Assembly (NCBI GenBank): GCA_014379065.1
Contig: JACMMM010000077.1
Coordinates: 1 to 15,380, forward strand
Length of the DNA stretch: 15,380 nt
From: Saprospiraceae bacterium
GTDB taxonomy: Bacteria; Bacteroidota; Bacteroidia; Chitinophagales; Saprospiraceae
Direction: 5' to 3'
Of the stretch, positions 14,288 to 15,380 are shown piece after piece. The position numbers were made by a program, and so were the translations under genes. The notes under the pieces are model-generated. The model did not search any database and had not been told where the DNA came from. It was given only the letters and a program-made list of their open reading frames with translations. Position 1 is the stretch's first letter; each line of letters opens with the position of its first letter.

Positions 14288-15380
14288 ATGAACGCTCTCT
14301 ACTCGCTGCTCTCCAACACGTTGCCTACCAAAAAAGCCATGCTTATCGGCTTGATCGTATCAGGCATTTTTTCCGCTCCTTTTTTGAGTGCACAAGTATT
14401 AGAGCCTGGCTCTGTCCCAGCGACCCGATCAAAGGATGCTAATGCGCAAACCAGCTCCAGCACAGGTATTGCGAGCCATCATGGTTCGCCCTCTGGCTCG
14501 CCAACGCTGATTCATCCGGGCGGGATAAACCCTGCGAGCCCATTCGATGATCCGTGGTCTGATTTTATAAACGATAAAATACAGGGCAATGGCGTAGCAG
14601 AGACGTATTGCGACTGCCCGGGAAATTTGATAACCAACCCAAGTTTTGAGAACGGCACCACGGGCTGGACCTGGTGGAATGGAACCTTGCAAACAGGTAC
14701 TTATGCTGCACAATGTGGTACTTATTCCGGTCAGTTCCAACATTCAGGCAATGGCAGCAATGGTGGTTATTACCAAGATTTGACGGGTATCGGAGTTGGG
14801 ACAACCATTTCACTGACCGTCTTTGCCGGACAGCACGAACCCCAAAACTTCAATGCATACGTCGGTTTTGAATTTTACACCAGCGCATGGGTTTATATTT
14901 CAAATGAGCTGGCGGAAGTCAATAGCGGCCTGCCCGGTATGGGACAATATTCTGTGGACGCTGTCGTGCCCTCAAACGCGCATTATGTAAGAGTAATTGG
15001 CTATTGCAATGGCAACTGGCTGAAGACAGACGGCTGGTGCCTCACAATACCTTGCAATGCGGCGATTACAGGCCTTAATTTTAATGAAGTGAACGGAGGT
15101 TCCGACATTTCAATAACGAATGGAGGCTCTTACAATTTGAGTGATCTCGGGAGCAATTACAATCTGGAGGCAGTGGTTACGGCAGGAAGTCAAAGTGCAG
15201 AATTTACGGTAACGGGGCCTACTTCGGGCAGTAATACCGAAAATACTGAGCCATACAATCACCCGGGTGGCAATACGCCTTGGTCTCCAGCAGCAGGCTC
15301 TTATACCGTGACTGTAAAGATATATTCACAGGATAATCTTGGTGGCGTACAGTGCGACGAGTTTACCATCTCCTTCACCA
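14288..15380 (+). CDS. Large secreted adhesin-like protein, N-terminal part (runs off the window)
   Basis: An open frame of 364 codons from ATG 14288 to the window edge without a stop. Residues 18-36 (MLIGLIVSGIFSAPFLSAQ) are a signal peptide core; starting at 14288 adds a basic n-region, while the ATG at 14339 is the alternative start. Residues 37-105 are low-complexity, rich in Ser, Gly and Pro. Residues about 108-254 form a jelly-roll-like domain beginning NLITNPSFENGTTGW, similar to CBM4/9 or galactose-binding folds. Residues about 258-364 resemble the beta-sandwich repeat found in many secreted Bacteroidota proteins, with FTVTGP, TENTEPY and PAAGSYTVTVKIY. The rest is missing, so a T9SS sorting domain cannot be checked. 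A surface adhesin or carbohydrate-binding role is inferred from these folds. Confidence 0.82.
   Translation, partial: MNALYSLLSNTLPTKKAMLIGLIVSGIFSAPFLSAQVLEPGSVPATRSKDANAQTSSSTGIASHHGSPSGSPTLIHPGGINPASPFDDPWSDFINDKIQGNGVAETYCDCPGNLITNPSFENGTTGWTWWNGTLQTGTYAAQCGTYSGQFQHSGNGSNGGYYQDLTGIGVGTTISLTVFAGQHEPQNFNAYVGFEFYTSAWVYISNELAEVNSGLPGMGQYSVDAVVPSNAHYVRVIGYCNGNWLKTDGWCLTIPCNAAITGLNFNEVNGGSDISITNGGSYNLSDLGSNYNLEAVVTAGSQSAEFTVTGPTSGSNTENTEPYNHPGGNTPWSPAAGSYTVTVKIYSQDNLGGVQCDEFTISFT

Overview
The window looks like a piece of a Bacteroidota chromosome, most likely from the Saprospiria (Haliscomenobacter or Lewinella type). The main evidence is two secreted proteases ending in type IX secretion (T9SS) C-terminal sorting domains, a secreted GldM-C-like domain, a LytS-type kinase paired with a LytTR regulator, large secreted beta-rich proteins, and start codons preceded by A/T-rich leaders rather than strong Shine-Dalgarno sites. 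The taxon is inferred from gene content; there is no rRNA or tRNA here to confirm it.

Layout. (1) 39-2138 (+): a UPF1/IGHMBP2-like superfamily 1 helicase. (2) 2136-2302: a very long perfect inverted repeat starting at the helicase stop codon. (3) 2330-2995 (+): a small AT-rich class I SAM methyltransferase whose last codons lie inside a second long inverted repeat (2987-3108). (4) 3189-3629 (-): a short secreted protein resembling the C-terminal domain of GldM. (5) 3630-4025: an intergenic region with two further inverted repeats. (6) 4026-5760 (+): an overlapping sensor kinase/LytTR regulator pair. (7) 5765-8800 and 9219-12254 (-): two tandem M4 (thermolysin-family) metalloprotease paralogs, both exactly 1011 residues. 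(8) 12371-13552 (-): an OmpA-C protein with an N-terminal beta-rich domain. (9) 13553-14287: a 735-base stretch without a convincing gene. (10) 14288 to the window end (+): the N-terminal part of a large secreted, adhesin-like protein with no stop codon in the window.

Together the genes suggest a cell-surface and secretion neighbourhood: T9SS cargo proteases, an outer-membrane peptidoglycan-binding protein, a probable adhesin and a two-component system. The helicase and methyltransferase look unrelated to this theme.

The most striking non-coding feature is how many large palindromic elements fill the intergenic gaps. The clearest is a 112-bp MITE-like element (8820-8931) with 17-bp perfect terminal inverted repeats and a 9-bp perfect target-site duplication. 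It sits in the 5' leader of one protease gene, and the other paralog keeps the uninterrupted leader. I did not find a clearly new multi-gene defence or biosynthetic system. The most worthwhile leads are the repeat elements, the diverged protease pair and the free-standing GldM-C-like protein.
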